From Athene noctua (Eukaryota > Chordata > Aves > Strigiformes > Strigidae): 64,000 bases of DNA. The stretch spans positions 7,090,201 to 7,154,200 of the forward strand of contig NC_134051.1 of NCBI RefSeq assembly GCF_965140245.1, in the 5' to 3' direction. Position numbers and translations under genes: made by a program. Of the stretch, positions 26,501 through 38,500 are shown piece after piece (positions within the stretch are counted from its first letter, which is position 1; each line of letters starts with the position of its first letter). Below the pieces are notes generated by a model. That model did no database searches, was not told where the DNA came from, and saw only the letters and a program-made list of their open reading frames with translations.

Positions 26501-29500
26501 TGCTGGTCAAACAAAAGGCCCATCTTACTCCACATGCTTTGTGGAAAACTTGCAAAACCAGGCTTACTCCCTGTGGATGCCAGAATTCTGCTATTTAGGG
26601 CCTTCTGCCTATTTGTGTCCTTGTCCTGTAGCACACACTGTTCAAGAGGAACTAGCAAGCAAGAGGTCTGAGCTTGCAACGTTGCGTTTGTTAGGCCATA
26701 CCGCTGGCACAAGCAAGTAGAAGATTATTGCATGTCTAAGTGAAACAGGCAGTGGGGGACACCAGTTGCTCCATCTGCCAGCCCCCCATGAATATGCTGT
26801 CTTCCCTCTTGCCTGAAAGCGGCCCAAGCATGAATTACCCATTGACTTGTTTTTGTTTATTCTTGCAGGCTGGAACAGCCGTACTTCTGTGCGGGCGCCC
26901 AGTTCTTCCAGGCACTGAGTCATTGCTCCTCTCTCCAGCGGCTTTGCATCGTCTCCCGGAGTGGGACTCTGCAGTCTGACGCAGTGATGTCATTCATGGC
27001 CAACTGCCTTGAGGTCATCATGTGCCACATGTTTATGGGAGAATCTCTTACCGTTTGCAAAAATCTCCAGCAATCCATTGTCCGGAGGTGAGTGCGGAAA
27101 GAGGTTGATGTGGGATTTCTCGAGCTGTTGAAGATTTATCTCCATTTCCTTGCTTGCCAAGGTTTATATGGCTTGGAGCACTTGTTCCAAGAAGCTAATA
27201 GGTACTGTGTAACCGCTTGGCACATGAACTAGCCTCTTATTTTAATAAGAGTGAATCAGTGAAATATTTGAAGGTAGTATATGAATTTTTGATTCTATTC
27301 CCACCCATGTTCTCTGCAGTTCCGTTGGCTGGGTTGAAGTTCTGGATGTAAAGCTCCATCATAAATCAAATGACACTTTTTGTGTAAACAAAACATCTGC
27401 CGACATTTTAAGTACTGAGAGATTTGACCTTGAAGCTTTCCTTCTTTCCCACAAGTGACTAAGATAATTCTCTGTCCTCTAATCACTTGTAAATGTCACT
27501 TACCGATAATCCCCTGGCAGCACAATTCAAAGCCTTTAAAGGGTTGTTGTGAAGGGTTTTTCTTCTGGGGATGTGTGTGGGGGGAGAATTGGTACAAACT
27601 GCCTTTGCACGTTTGGCAGTTCTTAAATGCATTTTGCTTGGCCCCTCGCAGTGTTCTGAGGCTCACGTGGTGGGAAACGTTTGTGTGGAGCCGTGAACTG
27701 CATTTGAAAAGAGAGCTTTTAATTACGCTTGGCATTTTGAAATCTTCTAATAGTGGCAGTCATCTTACAAAATATTTCCCATGCAACAGACTTTCCATTA
27801 TTATTTTTTTTTTCTGTAAGGCTTTTTCTCCGCCTTCAGTCTGTTTTCTTTGTCACCTACTGTTGCTTTGCCCTGTTAAGCTCTAATAAAAATTTCAAAT
27901 CACACGGCATTATTACTGCATCCTAAAGGGTGCTCCTCCCCCCCCAGCCTTTCTCCAGCTTCAAACTGACTTATTACACTTGGCTTGTTTCCGCGGATCA
28001 AATCCAGAAGAGCCTATGACTATATTAGCTACCTACCAAACTTCACACAAGATTGTTTGTTAGTGCCTCTAAAAGGCTCTCTGTCCTTCTGGAACAGTGA
28101 TTGTTGGAAATATCTAAGTAGATTCTGTGTGATGTGACAAGGATTCTTTGAGTTTGTTTTTCACAGGGCTTCATATCTGTAAACACATTTCTTAGTTGAT
28201 TTCAGTTGTGCTTTGAGGATCCTTAGAAAGAACCAAAGATCCGCAATTCCTGTTTTTTATCTTGCCCTCCCCTCTGAGATGCTATTGTGGCACTGGCCAA
28301 AATTTTAATGTCCACTTGCTGAACAGAAATATGCTGTTCTGCAGTATTTTCTCCATTTTTCTCTGTTGTGGACAGTTTCTCACTACATTCTGTACCTCTT
28401 AATAATTTAAATCCTGGGAACTTTCCAAAGAGCAGCTGATGCTTCATGGAAATGTGAGAAAATCTTTTATATTTAGAAACAGTTCTGTCTGTCACACTAT
28501 TTTTCTTCTTTTGTATTTTATTAATAGGGACGTTTGTATGAAAACAGGATTTTTCTGAAGTTGGTTGTTTTGTTTTTTGTTTTTTTTTTCTGAAGAGAGC
28601 ATCTGCTCCTGCTGCAGATTCTACACCTGAAGTCATAATCCTCTGTGACACTGTAATTGGTGGTTCTGGAAATGATTTTGATGTCACGTAAGATTATGAC
28701 TTCAGGAGGAGGATAAGCAGGGGGAGCAGATGCTTTCCTAAGCAACAAAGATCCTGTTCTCATGCAACTGTCTCTAGTAATAAAATGGACGGAAGAAAAT
28801 ACAGAAAATGATGTGTAAGCAAAGCCTGGAGTCTTCTACAAGTCATCAGTCTTTAATCACGTGACTTTTCCAGTGATCCCATTCTCCTTCTTGCACAAAT
28901 GTGCCTTCATATAGGGTCAGGAATTGGTTTTCTCTTGACTGCATTTTGTCTACTATTCTAAGGGCAAAGAGATGCGCAGTAAAATCTGCGTGTGAGCCAG
29001 TTCATTGCTTAAACCTGTGGATAAGGCTCTAATTCATCCAGCATGGCTTTCTCTGAAAATGTGCTGCTGGTGTCTCTTCAATCCAAGTTTTAAATTGGAA
29101 GATCCCATTGGGCAGCAAGTTTGAAGTTATATTTCCTTGTGCCAGAATGAAATAAGGTGATTTATCCTTTTTGTTGTTTTTTTGTTTGGAATGTACGGAG
29201 ATGCTGCGTGTGCAGGGAAAACATGGAGAGTGTGTGGAAAGAGGACGCAAGAGGAGGGAAGGCAAGGCTATGAACCTTTATTTTCCTCCCCTTCTTGAGC
29301 TGGGGGAACTGATCCATATTCCTTGGGTCCTAATAAGGGTTAGAGTTCCTGTTTTAGGGCTGTGGAGATGGTCTTGTTTAGGCTGAGAGCAGTGATTGTC
29401 GGTTTCGAACAGGGAGATGGGGCCAAAGTGACACCCATTCTCTCAATGCCTCTAAAAAGAGAAGAAATGTGAGTGGGAACTGGCACGGCCTAGGGTGCTA

Positions 29501-32500
29501 CCTGCACCAGTAGTTTGCTGCAGGTGGTAGAGCTGGGAGGGCTTGAAAATGTGATCTAGTGTGGTGTAATCCTTTTTCGGATGTGGAGGCACAGGAGGGT
29601 TTGGATCACAGAAGAGCCTGGGACCGATCTGGGGAGAACAGGCTGGTTTCAGCTGTGGAGTTTTACTGGAAGACGGTGTATATACAGGGTGTGGTGATGG
29701 GAGCTTGGGTATTAAATCTCCTGCATCACACTGGTGGCTTAAAGCCTGAACTCATTCTCAAATTCTTCCCTTTGACTGTAAAATAAGGATGGTATTATGT
29801 ATTTCTTTTCTACTGGCCCAAAAAGAGAGTTGTTCTCAAGTCTGTTAGTCTTGTGACAGCTCTGTGGTGTCCAGTTTTCTTGTGGGCATTTTTCTGGTTG
29901 AAGTTTGTTGCTATTTGGGACAGATTAGTTTATGTATTTAAGTCATTAAAAAGCCTCTGATTCAGTTCTGTCTCTTTTGCAATGAAACACAGTAAGCAGA
30001 ACAGCACTCATCTGGAGCCCTCATCAGCAAACAAGAGGCTTGCAAGGGCAAGGTCTCCTCTGAGCTTTAGAGAAGACTGTTTCCCTCTGGGCAGATAAAT
30101 CATTGCAGTGTTTTTCTTTATTCTTTTCTCTTCTGTGTGAATGGGAGGGGTAGTCTCCTTTATGGTTCAGGGAAGATACTCTGTGCACGTAACAAGGGCT
30201 GAGGGGTTAGAGTGGGAGATGTGGCTTGAGTGATCCATATCCACTTCCCTGATCTTCCTCAGATTTCACATGTGACAGTGGTCTAGTCTCAGTTTCTCTG
30301 TAAAATGACATTTTTTTTCCTATCACATGGTGCTCAGCTGCTGTCACACTTCAGATAGTAGCGGATCTAACAAACACAATGTTTTCCCTTTTATGCTTGG
30401 ACCCTAACTTTGCCAAAGTGCTTAGCTCCCAGCACGTGTTGTCTTGGTTTAAATAACTCTTCTGTTAGAATCACTGCAGTAGTCATTCCAGAAACACTAA
30501 AATACCACAATTCGAGGACCCACAGTTGTAGGTTCAAGCATGATTCCAGACCTGTTGCTGTGCAAAGAGGTTTCTTTGCAGAAAAGGGAGATGTACTTCT
30601 CCCTTCTGGGCAGAGCTGCTGTGCTGGGATTTTTTCTAAATGCTTGCCAAGAGCCGTGTGTCCAAAGCCCAGTCTGGGGAGACCGGGCTCACTTTGAGCA
30701 GTTTTCCCCGAAGGTTTCCACACTGTTATTTTGTGAAATAGTCAGTAGATGGAGCTGTGACCTATGGAAGGTGTTCCACTGTTTACTGCTGTGTTGCATG
30801 ATAAATAATCGTATTTATATGCCTGTATTTCTCTGCTCCAGAAATCTTGCGGGCAAGGAATTTGGATGACTTCAGGATTGCACAGCTACATGGCATGGTT
30901 AGCGGGCACTTCACAAACGTGCAGGAGAAGTTGCTTTCCTGGTAAAGCTTAACAGCAGAAAACAGGCTGGAAGAGGGGATGAGAAATGCTTTGGCAAATA
31001 TCCCCTTGGCCTCAAGGACAGATTTTATTTTCCAGTGTATTCCTTCAGAATTTTCTTGGTTTTAGCTTAAGTGTTTAGGTATCTCCTATCATTGTAATGA
31101 TTTGAAGGACTGTACAAGACCAGGCAATACAAGCCTGTGAAAAGTCATTGAAAAAACACCTTGGAAGAGGTCAAGAACTCAACAATTAAAAAAAAAACAA
31201 AAACACCCAAAAACCCCCCAAAAAACCCAAACAAAAACCAACAACGCAAAGCAAAACAAAAAAAAAATCTCTGCAAGTGTGGTATCATTAGGGATTCTTC
31301 ATACATAGGGGCAAAGTGTCAAGGCATAGAGGTGAGTTGTGATTTATAGAAACGCAATCCAGGTTAAGCCACGGTAGAGAGCGTGGTCAGGGTGTGAAAG
31401 ATCATGGTGCAGCTGAAGTGTGTTTTAGGGCAGTGGGTGGGTAGCTGGGCTCAGCTGCTTCTGTCTCCCAAAAGCGCTGTTGCAATCTCCTGGGGTCTGG
31501 TAGCTGCTGGAAGAAGGTGCAGAGGGCTGGGGCTGGTTGGGATCCTGGTGCAACATCCCCCAAGAGCTGTGGGGTCGGAGCGGGGAGTTGGTGGTCCTAG
31601 CTCAAGCTCTCTGCCCCATTCCCCTAGCCATGCTGGCTACCTGTCTCCAGCAAATGGCTTTGCCAAGTGAGTGTGCGACTTGGGTGACCCTGGGGTTTAA
31701 TTAGCTGGAAAGTGCAGAGAATTTTACTGTTTTAGGACAGTCTGCCTGTTCTGGGGAGACCCAGAGAAAGAGAAACACTAACATAACCTTCCTTCTTCTG
31801 CCTGTGCCAGGTATGAGCACTGCTTAGTTTGAAGTGACTTTCACAGTAGGACTCCTGCCACTTTCCAGGAATAGCTATTTCAGTCTGAATTAGATGTCAC
31901 TGTTCAGGCTTCTGTAGCACTACTTAAATTTTCCCCTGCTTGTTATTGTCATTTTTTAACACGGAACTCTTGGCTGGATCTTACCTTTTCTTAAACTGCT
32001 GATTCCAGTAGCCCTGTGTGGCTGTGAGAGCCATGATACTTGCTGAAGGGATGAAGCACCCTCCTGGGATTCAGTTGCAGAATTAGGGCTTCCAGGTGGG
32101 AGCATGGGGGTGAAACCGAGTATTTGGAGAGTGCTGAGTGAGCCGGTCCCTCTCCTGGCATTTAGCGCAGGATTGAACTATCACAAATGAATTTTTGCTC
32201 ACCTCTGAGCTAAGCATTCCCCCCTCCCTTGTTGCTGTTGCCCTGGATATCCCAGCAGTATTCCTCTTGCCTGAATTCTCACTGTGGGCTTGGCTTCAGA
32301 AAGGCTGTTCTGGGTAATCCTTTTTTACTGTTAGATTGGGTGGGAGGGGGCTGTTAGGGCAGCAAGCGAGTGCAAGATCATCTTTGAATTCATCAGAGTC
32401 CTCCAGCATCCCTCCTGTGCTGCCCACCTGACTGCTGCAATCGCATTGACACTACAAAAACCTGGTATTAGCACCTAGGGCTTACTTGAGATTTTCAAGC

Positions 32501-35500
32501 TGGTTTTACATCCTTTCAACCACTTTCTTTTCCTTCTGACCTTGAAAAAGTCCCTCTCAGTACACTGCTGGCTCTCCTGGATCCTGGAGCCAGCGTGGTA
32601 GCTGCCAGTCTCCCTCCACTAGCCTAAGCATGTTGTGGGCTCAGGCCCTGCGTCTGATTGCAGAAGACTTAATGTATCGCTAGGCTGGTGTAGTGAATCA
32701 TTAGCATCTTGTTCCAGCTTTCATTGTCTGTTTCATTTCCTGCTCTTGGAAACCCCTGAATCATTCTGTCACAGGCTGAATAACAAACTGCATCCTTGTC
32801 AGCTTGCGTTACCCAAGAATTCCTTGGCGGGCTTGGCAAAGGCTGACTCTGCTTGAGGTGTGGCCTGGACACCTTTGCTTCTACCAGGGATGTTTATGGG
32901 TGGGTTCAAATACTTTACAAGCCAGCATGACTTGTGGGACCATCCCCGATTTGGCATGTTAATGTGTCTTCTTTTGGGGGTACTGACATACCCGCTTCTT
33001 AAATGCATTCCTGTGGTTGACCCAAATGGCTTGTTTTAACTGCTAGCTCATGTGTTTTGAAGGGAATTTGGTCCTGAAACCTTCCTTAGTGGGTATATTG
33101 GTTTGTGCATGAAATAGATTTCAAGGAGTGTCCTCTCTCTCTTGGCTGAGAAATAATATTGGAATAGTACTGCTGTGCTTTCTCTTCATGAGGGTGTAAA
33201 AGGCTGAACGGAAGCATTAACTGCAGCTTTAAAGCATTTCCATAGTAAAATAAATCTAATTGAGCAGTTATTGCAGTAGCTTTTTAATTTGTGGAAGAGA
33301 TTAGGAAATAACTTTCAGCTTGCTCTGGCAGAGCACTCCCCTAGGACGTGTCCTGGGCGCTCTGGCATCGCTCTTTGGGTTCGTATTCCCTCCCCCTCTA
33401 ATTGTCCGGTCACGTTTGAGTGATGCAGAGTTCAGCCGGCAAAATAATGTAAGAACCTCAGTCTGCAAGCGTGTTTGATATAAACCTCAGCTTACAGAAG
33501 GAGTAGCGGAGTGTCATTCATGCCTTACAGAGAGAAACCACAGTAGAGAGATGTAATTTGCCTCTACCCAAGATGAGTCTGACACGTGTTGCTCCTTCCC
33601 CGTGACGCGATGCAGTGGCAGAGGATGCTGCATTGAAGATAATGGGAGAGCTGGCAGTGTTTGTGTGAATGACTTCCAGAGTCCCATCTACGCCCCTTCG
33701 TCTCGGGTTGGAGACTGTAGTGATGGGACTTAAGGTGACGGGGAATTGCAAGCTTTGGGAGAATGCCAATTTGTCCGTGTAGACACGAGGGGGATGGAAA
33801 ACACCCTTAAAGGAAAACACTTTATGGAGGAAATATCTCACTGTGTGGAGTTGAGCAACCTGAGGAATCACAACACCTTTCCTTGGAAACGGTTGAAGCC
33901 CATTTCTGAGGTTAGAAAATGAAGTCTGCTCAGCGCTGGTAGTCTGGCAGGGTTGGAAGTGACAGTGGCCCTAAGGAATGGGTCTGCATTAGAGTCAGCA
34001 TGTGGAGGCTTTGGAACCCTCTTGAGAGGCTCTGGGGGATGAGTGGGGGGCAAGGGCTCCTTCCTGCTCACAGAGGAACAGGCCCTGGGGGAATCCCACC
34101 CGCAGCTTCTTTGGCATGGCTGGAAGATGCTGCTTTTTATGCTATTGGCAACCACTGTATGCAAGAAGAGCTTTTGCAGTTCCCTGGTACTGAGTTCAGG
34201 GCATGGCCAGTGGAACAAATTTTAAGTGTATGTCTGGCCTTCCCTGAAAAGATGAGAAAAGTGTGTGTATGTATGTTGGGTCATGCCACTTGTCAGCTGC
34301 TCCAGCTTGTCCTGGCACTTCTTCTGTTCCACTGTGCCATGCTTCAGGGATGGGAGTTTCCAGCCTGGCTCAGGTATGCTGGCTGAAGCTTTCAAGACAG
34401 ATGCCATATTCGAACTTTTAAATGTGAGCAAGTCTTCCAGTGAAAACATACTTAGGCTGTGCCTGGCAGAGGATTAACAGGGGTTTTGTGCATGTAGGTG
34501 ATGAAAGAGCTGTGTAAGGGCAAAAAGTGAGTTGGTCTGAATCTCTTCCCTTGGGAAACTGGTGCCTCTCCAGAAGCAGCTTGCCAGCCTGTGGGGGAGG
34601 TCTAAGTGGAGGGGGGAGAAGGTGTGTGACTACAGCAGAGATTGGTTTGCATTTGTGAGAGTCACACAAACTGGAGTCTGCATCTGCTCTGTCCCCTCTG
34701 TGCTCTGTTCCCCCAAATCAAGCTTCTGGTTTCCTTCCTTACTTTCCTTCTCTAGAGCCTCTTTTCCCAGAAGCTCATCTCAGTTTGGGGAGTTCAAATA
34801 TTTGGCCTGGATCCACTCCTGATCTGCTGTATTTCCTTGTTTTATCTGGTGTGTGCTGCTTTTGTTGCCAGTGCTTAATTATACTACCTTGTGTGCCCTT
34901 ATTTCTGCTTACCAGCATTTGTGAAGTGGGATGTGCTGAAATGTCTGCATTTGGCAAAGGGCTTTTCTTAGGTTTCTCTGAAAATCTCATGGGGGAATAC
35001 ATTCTTCAGTCCCAAATACTGCCTTATCCTCTCCTTACAAGTAAGAGAGGGTAAGTCTGAGCAGCACCTAACACAGTGGAGCTATCCTCTTCTGGGGTTT
35101 GTGGTGCAGAGAGTTGGAGTGGGGCACAATCCGCCTTTACGGTGAGATTCTCCTCCAGTTTTGGGCTGCCCTTTAGCTCTATCAGCAGGTGGAGTCCTGG
35201 GGACTCATTGGCCTCCCTAGAGAGGTATGTCTGAAAACACACTGAGAGTGTTCGCCAGGAGATAACTGCATTCCAGGGAGTGACTCTTTTGTCTTGCTAA
35301 AATCGAGGAAATCTGATCAAAGTGCAGCCTTGCTTTAGACTTTCTTTCTTTTTGACTTTGTCCCTGACCTACATATTGGATTCTGCCATGCTGGTTGGAA
35401 GTAATTGAGATGGTAGTGTTAGGCTATTTACCAAGCTGTTCACTTGAAAATAACCTTTCTGTGTCCAGTCCACACCTGTTCTGGGATAATTTTGGAGGCA

Positions 35501-38500
35501 AGTAACACAGCATTGTTAACCCTTTCAGCCACATGCAACCCGTTCAAGATCTAACTGTAGAGTGAGGTTATAGCTCTGCTGATGCCAGGAGGAATTTGTG
35601 ACACCGGGTGCGCTTTGCTGCTCATTTCCCAGCTCCATGGACGATTCCAGCCAGCTGCTGAAGTCAGGCCCGCTATGTGTCCAACATCCAAATGAGGACA
35701 CTTCAGAGACATCCTTGTAAAAGCTCCTGCTTGGGTGGTTGTTGGTTTGGTGTTGAGTCTGCTGGACCAGAGGCTATGCTGAAAAATATGTGTGTGGAGG
35801 GGTATTTTCTTTGTTATCCCCGTGGTTGTTTCTGATTAAAGGGTCTGTTTTGAAGGGGCTGCTAGTCAGTTGCCTAGAAAACTTGCTTTCATTTAATTAA
35901 TCATGATGAGTTTAGTCTGGAGGTTTTGTAGGAGAGAGCAAGCAAGCATATCCTTGGCTTCTTTCCCTTGGAAAAAAAGCAGGGTTTCATGTCTGAAACT
36001 GCAGCTCTTTTGTCTCCCCAGGTCGACATCCTTCTCTGTCCTTCGCGTTTTAATTTTACAAGCCATGCGCTTGCAGAGGTAGATCCAGTTTGAAGTCCAT
36101 CCAGGTGTGGAATGAGGAAAGAACCGTCATGAAGATTACAGGAGCTATTCTGCAACTCATTAACTCAATCTCTTCCCCTTCTTGTTATCTCCTCCCCATG
36201 CCCGGGGCCCTTCGAACTAGTGCTCTAAGTGCTTCTCACTTAATCTAGCCCACCTGGACAGGTGTATGAAGAAAGGAATTGCCTTCCGGGGAAGGACTAA
36301 AGGGGCATAGATTGCAGAGGGAGTCTACTTTTGGGAACTGCTAATCCCAGTTTAACATTATGACAGCTGCTCGTTAAAATCAGGGTGTTTTTTAACAAGC
36401 AGTTAAAGGAGAGGCTTTGCACGCACATTTAGCTGAGAATAATAGTGAACCATGTGTATTTGATTTTTTTTTTTTTCTTAAATCACGCAAATTGTACATG
36501 GAAAGAATTCTCCGGCGTCAACTTGCTGGGGTATGGAATTTACAAGGTTTGCAGTAACATACAGTTTCCTGTTGAGGGGGGGAGAAAATTACAAAGCTTT
36601 CTTTTTTTCTTTTTTTTTTTTTTTTTAAGATCAAGTTCAAACCTCTCATATAAATTCAGCCTCTTTGGAAGGTATATTTACTGTGTTGGGGTTTTTCAGT
36701 TGTCCTGGTGGCAGATTGTCATGTAAACTTGTCTAGGTTCTCATTTTTATAGCTACATGTAAAGGCTGCTTATAAACTACAATTTTGTATATGGTGAGAA
36801 GGCAGCATGCAGATCTAATTTGGGAGAGTCTATATACAGAGAAAGAAGCAGAGGTTTCTTTGCCTTGGGGAGATGGCTGTTTCTTCCTAGCTGAACTTCA
36901 GTAAACTTGGTCTATTAACATGATTTTCTCTGCAGGACTGTGGTGTTGGATAAGAAACATGAAGAGCTGAGGCAGAGGAGGGACTATCAAAGAGACATTT
37001 GCTGTATTTTATGTAATTTCACTGCAGACTTTACCAACTGCCTCCCAGATCAGCGGTTATTTGCTGGTTGATTTCTTGTAGGCAGTGCTGTGGAAGTAAG
37101 AAACCATGCAGCTCCTACACAAGCCCCCAGATCCACTCAAGGAGTGGTGGTGGTGTCCTTTTCTGCCAGCCCTTAGGCATGAAGGGCAGGTCTGTGATGC
37201 AGAAAGATATAACACTGCCCCGGGTAGTTTTGTTGTTGGAAATCCTTACTCCTGCAGCTACTTAGTTTCAGGCAAATTAAGTTAACCCACCAGGACTGAG
37301 CAACTAGCTTTGGCATGGGAGCTTCTCTCACTACATTTTTGGCAGCTTTACTCCAAATCATTTGTGGATGGGAAGGGAACATCCTTTTCGTCTCCCAGGA
37401 AATGCCAGTCTCTCGAGGCCTTTTCTTCAGCTGGCTGTATTGCTACCTGGGATTTTCATGCGTGTTTCCAGCAGCCGAATCTCCAGCTGTTCCCTCTCCG
37501 TTTGACAGAAATCTGGCTGTTTCAGAGCTAGGATGAGCTGGGAATTTTCCAGGCCCATATTTGTATAAGAGAATTCTGTTGAGCAGTGAACGCTTCTTTC
37601 CACCCAACACAACTTGGTTCAGCCTCAGGGGACTGATGCTGCCAGTTTGCCTCCTTTAGAGTGATAATGAACTGGCCCTTGTCACACAGTTCAGAGGAAG
37701 CATTGGTGGCATGGGGCTAATAGTCACAAGCCTTTTAATCTTAAGGGTGTAAATCTTAAGCTATAGCATAACTTCCCTTTACCCCCCCGCTTTAAAAGAC
37801 TGAACTCTTGTTACGCTACACTGAGTAACACTATTTCTTTTACCCCGTGTTCTCTTACTCACCAGGTTGCTACCATGTAGAGTACTTGCTGATGGGGACT
37901 CGGGGGGGGGGGGGGTGGGGGGGGGGTGGGGGGGGTGGGGGGGGGGTGGGGGGGGTGGGGGGGTGGTGGTGTGTGCGTGTGTGTGGTTCTTTTTACATTG
38001 TATAAATGGCTTTAACTTTGGCTGTTCTCTTCCTATGCTCTGTAATTATAACCCTGCTGCTCTTCTCTCATGTTGTCATATCAGGCCTCTAGCTTGCAAG
38101 GTCTGGGATGTGTCCTAGAAGGCAGACCCAGTGGTGTGATGTTGGCAGGAAAAGCTGGGAGGGCAGGAGGAGAATGCGAATCTCTCTGAGGGGAACCAAA
38201 AGATTGAGGTTCTAGATTCAGAAACTGGAACCCAAAATTCAAGTGGCAAACGGAGATACTTGCACCGTGTTCTGTTAAGGCAAATTCCTGCCGTGCCAAG
38301 ACAGGTTTTCTGCAACTTGAATTAAAAAGGAGGCTTCAGTGCATATGTGTGTGTGCTCACACACTTCAATGCTTATCTGCAGATCTGAGTTTTCTAAACT
38401 TGCCTGTGCTCTAATTGCAGAGTGTAGACTCTGCATGTGGAACAACCCAGCCTGAAGTGATAATCCCAGGCTCAGCCCCGAGGGAATGCCTGGCACTGCT

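Noticed and set aside
31188..31267. A-rich tract as the tail of a processed retrocopy
   Set aside because: No recognisable coding remnant or target-site duplication to its left. Simple-sequence expansion is sufficient.
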